Assembly: GCA_030605085.1 (NCBI GenBank)
Contig: JAUWBH010000031.1
Span: forward strand, 1 to 41,890
Direction of reading: 5' to 3'
DNA: 41,890 nucleotides
From: Promethearchaeota archaeon
Lineage (GTDB): Archaea; Asgardarchaeota; Lokiarchaeia; Sigynarchaeales; SOKP01
The position numbers and the translations under genes are program-made. Below, in pieces: positions 41,804 to 41,890 of this stretch (positions are counted from its first letter, which is position 1; the number at the start of each line of letters is the position of its first letter). The notes below the pieces were generated by a model. It was given only the letters and a program-made list of their open reading frames with translations, searched no databases and had not been told where the DNA came from.

Positions 41804-41890
41804 CTACGTTGACATCACCCAATTCTCCATGTTTGGTAGTTCTATCAGTTTTAAATTATTAATATAGAAGCTACCTCGTACATTCCGAGC
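41804..41890 (-). CDS. Partial frame entering from the right edge
   Basis: The minus strand is open from the window edge for 28 codons, ARNVRGSFYINNLK then LIELPNMENWVMST, to a TAG at 41804. An alternative frame from about 41860 reads TKHGELGDVNVENKKNGYF. A single indel would join the two into one smoother sequence. The piece is too short to name. Confidence 0.2.
   Translation of the reverse strand, partial: ARNVRGSFYINNLKLIELPNMENWVMST

Noticed and set aside
41815..41835. Possible fourth copy of the methyltransferase tail near the right edge (HGELG peptide)
   Set aside because: Only about 15 bases resemble the tail. The residues after HGELG (DVNVENKK) do not match PHTHILRY.
1..41890. CRISPR arrays, tRNA or rRNA genes, transposases and integrases
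   Set aside because: I looked for regularly spaced repeats, tRNA-like T-loops and DDE or recombinase motifs and saw none. The repeats found are isolated pairs.

Overview
The window looks like a chromosomal piece of a very AT-rich archaeon, most likely an Asgard (Lokiarchaeia-like) lineage. The grounds are: mostly single genes with short AT-rich TTTAAA-type upstream boxes and T-tract ends; archaeal-type families (AcoX-like ATP-NAD kinase, archaeal cyclophilin-like protein); corrinoid/UROD-family methyltransferases beside beta-oxidation enzymes; and peroxisomal MFE-2-like dehydrogenase and hydratase pieces. This placement is inference: there is no rRNA, ribosomal protein or other marker gene in the window. 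I found no tRNA, rRNA, CRISPR array, recognisable transposase or phage gene.

Region 1 (about 1-18 kb) is a surface-glycan region. It holds a capsule-type glycosyltransferase, four GT2-type and three GT4-type glycosyltransferases in mixed orientation, a radical SAM/SPASM enzyme, a class I methyltransferase and a decayed sulfotransferase. Three unrelated genes (cyclophilin-like, ATP-NAD kinase-like, ATC-hydrolase-like) interrupt it at 9.3-11.6 kb. The region is visibly mosaic. A GT4 3' end has been pasted onto a GT2 gene (14079-14223 = 16630-16774). A 74-bp GT4 segment is duplicated (12592 and 14464). A 39-bp direct repeat (14618 and 17966) brackets the most decayed part. Three copies of one methyltransferase 3' end exist, only one of them in a full gene.

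Region 2 (about 18-42 kb) is a catabolic island of scattered genes. It includes a QueG-like Fe-S protein, two SDR dehydrogenases, a MaoC hydratase, two enoyl-CoA hydratase/isomerase proteins, a thiolase, three esterase/hydrolases and an MBL-fold hydrolase. It also includes a C1 module: one corrinoid protein, three tandem UROD-family methyltransferases plus a fourth relic, and three paralogous 18-cysteine-class Fe-S proteins with an N-terminal winged-helix-like domain. One Fe-S protein lies directly downstream of the corrinoid gene, which suggests an electron donor or corrinoid re-activator role. The dehydrogenase, hydratase and thiolase genes could together carry out fatty-acyl or aromatic-acyl CoA beta-oxidation, but no acyl-CoA ligase, acyl-CoA dehydrogenase or ETF is present here. 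A TIR-domain protein sits between two 29-bp direct repeats beside the truncated UROD copy. A fully decisive new system is not proven. The best candidates are the wHTH/Fe-S protein family tied to corrinoid methyltransfer, and the repeat-bounded TIR module.
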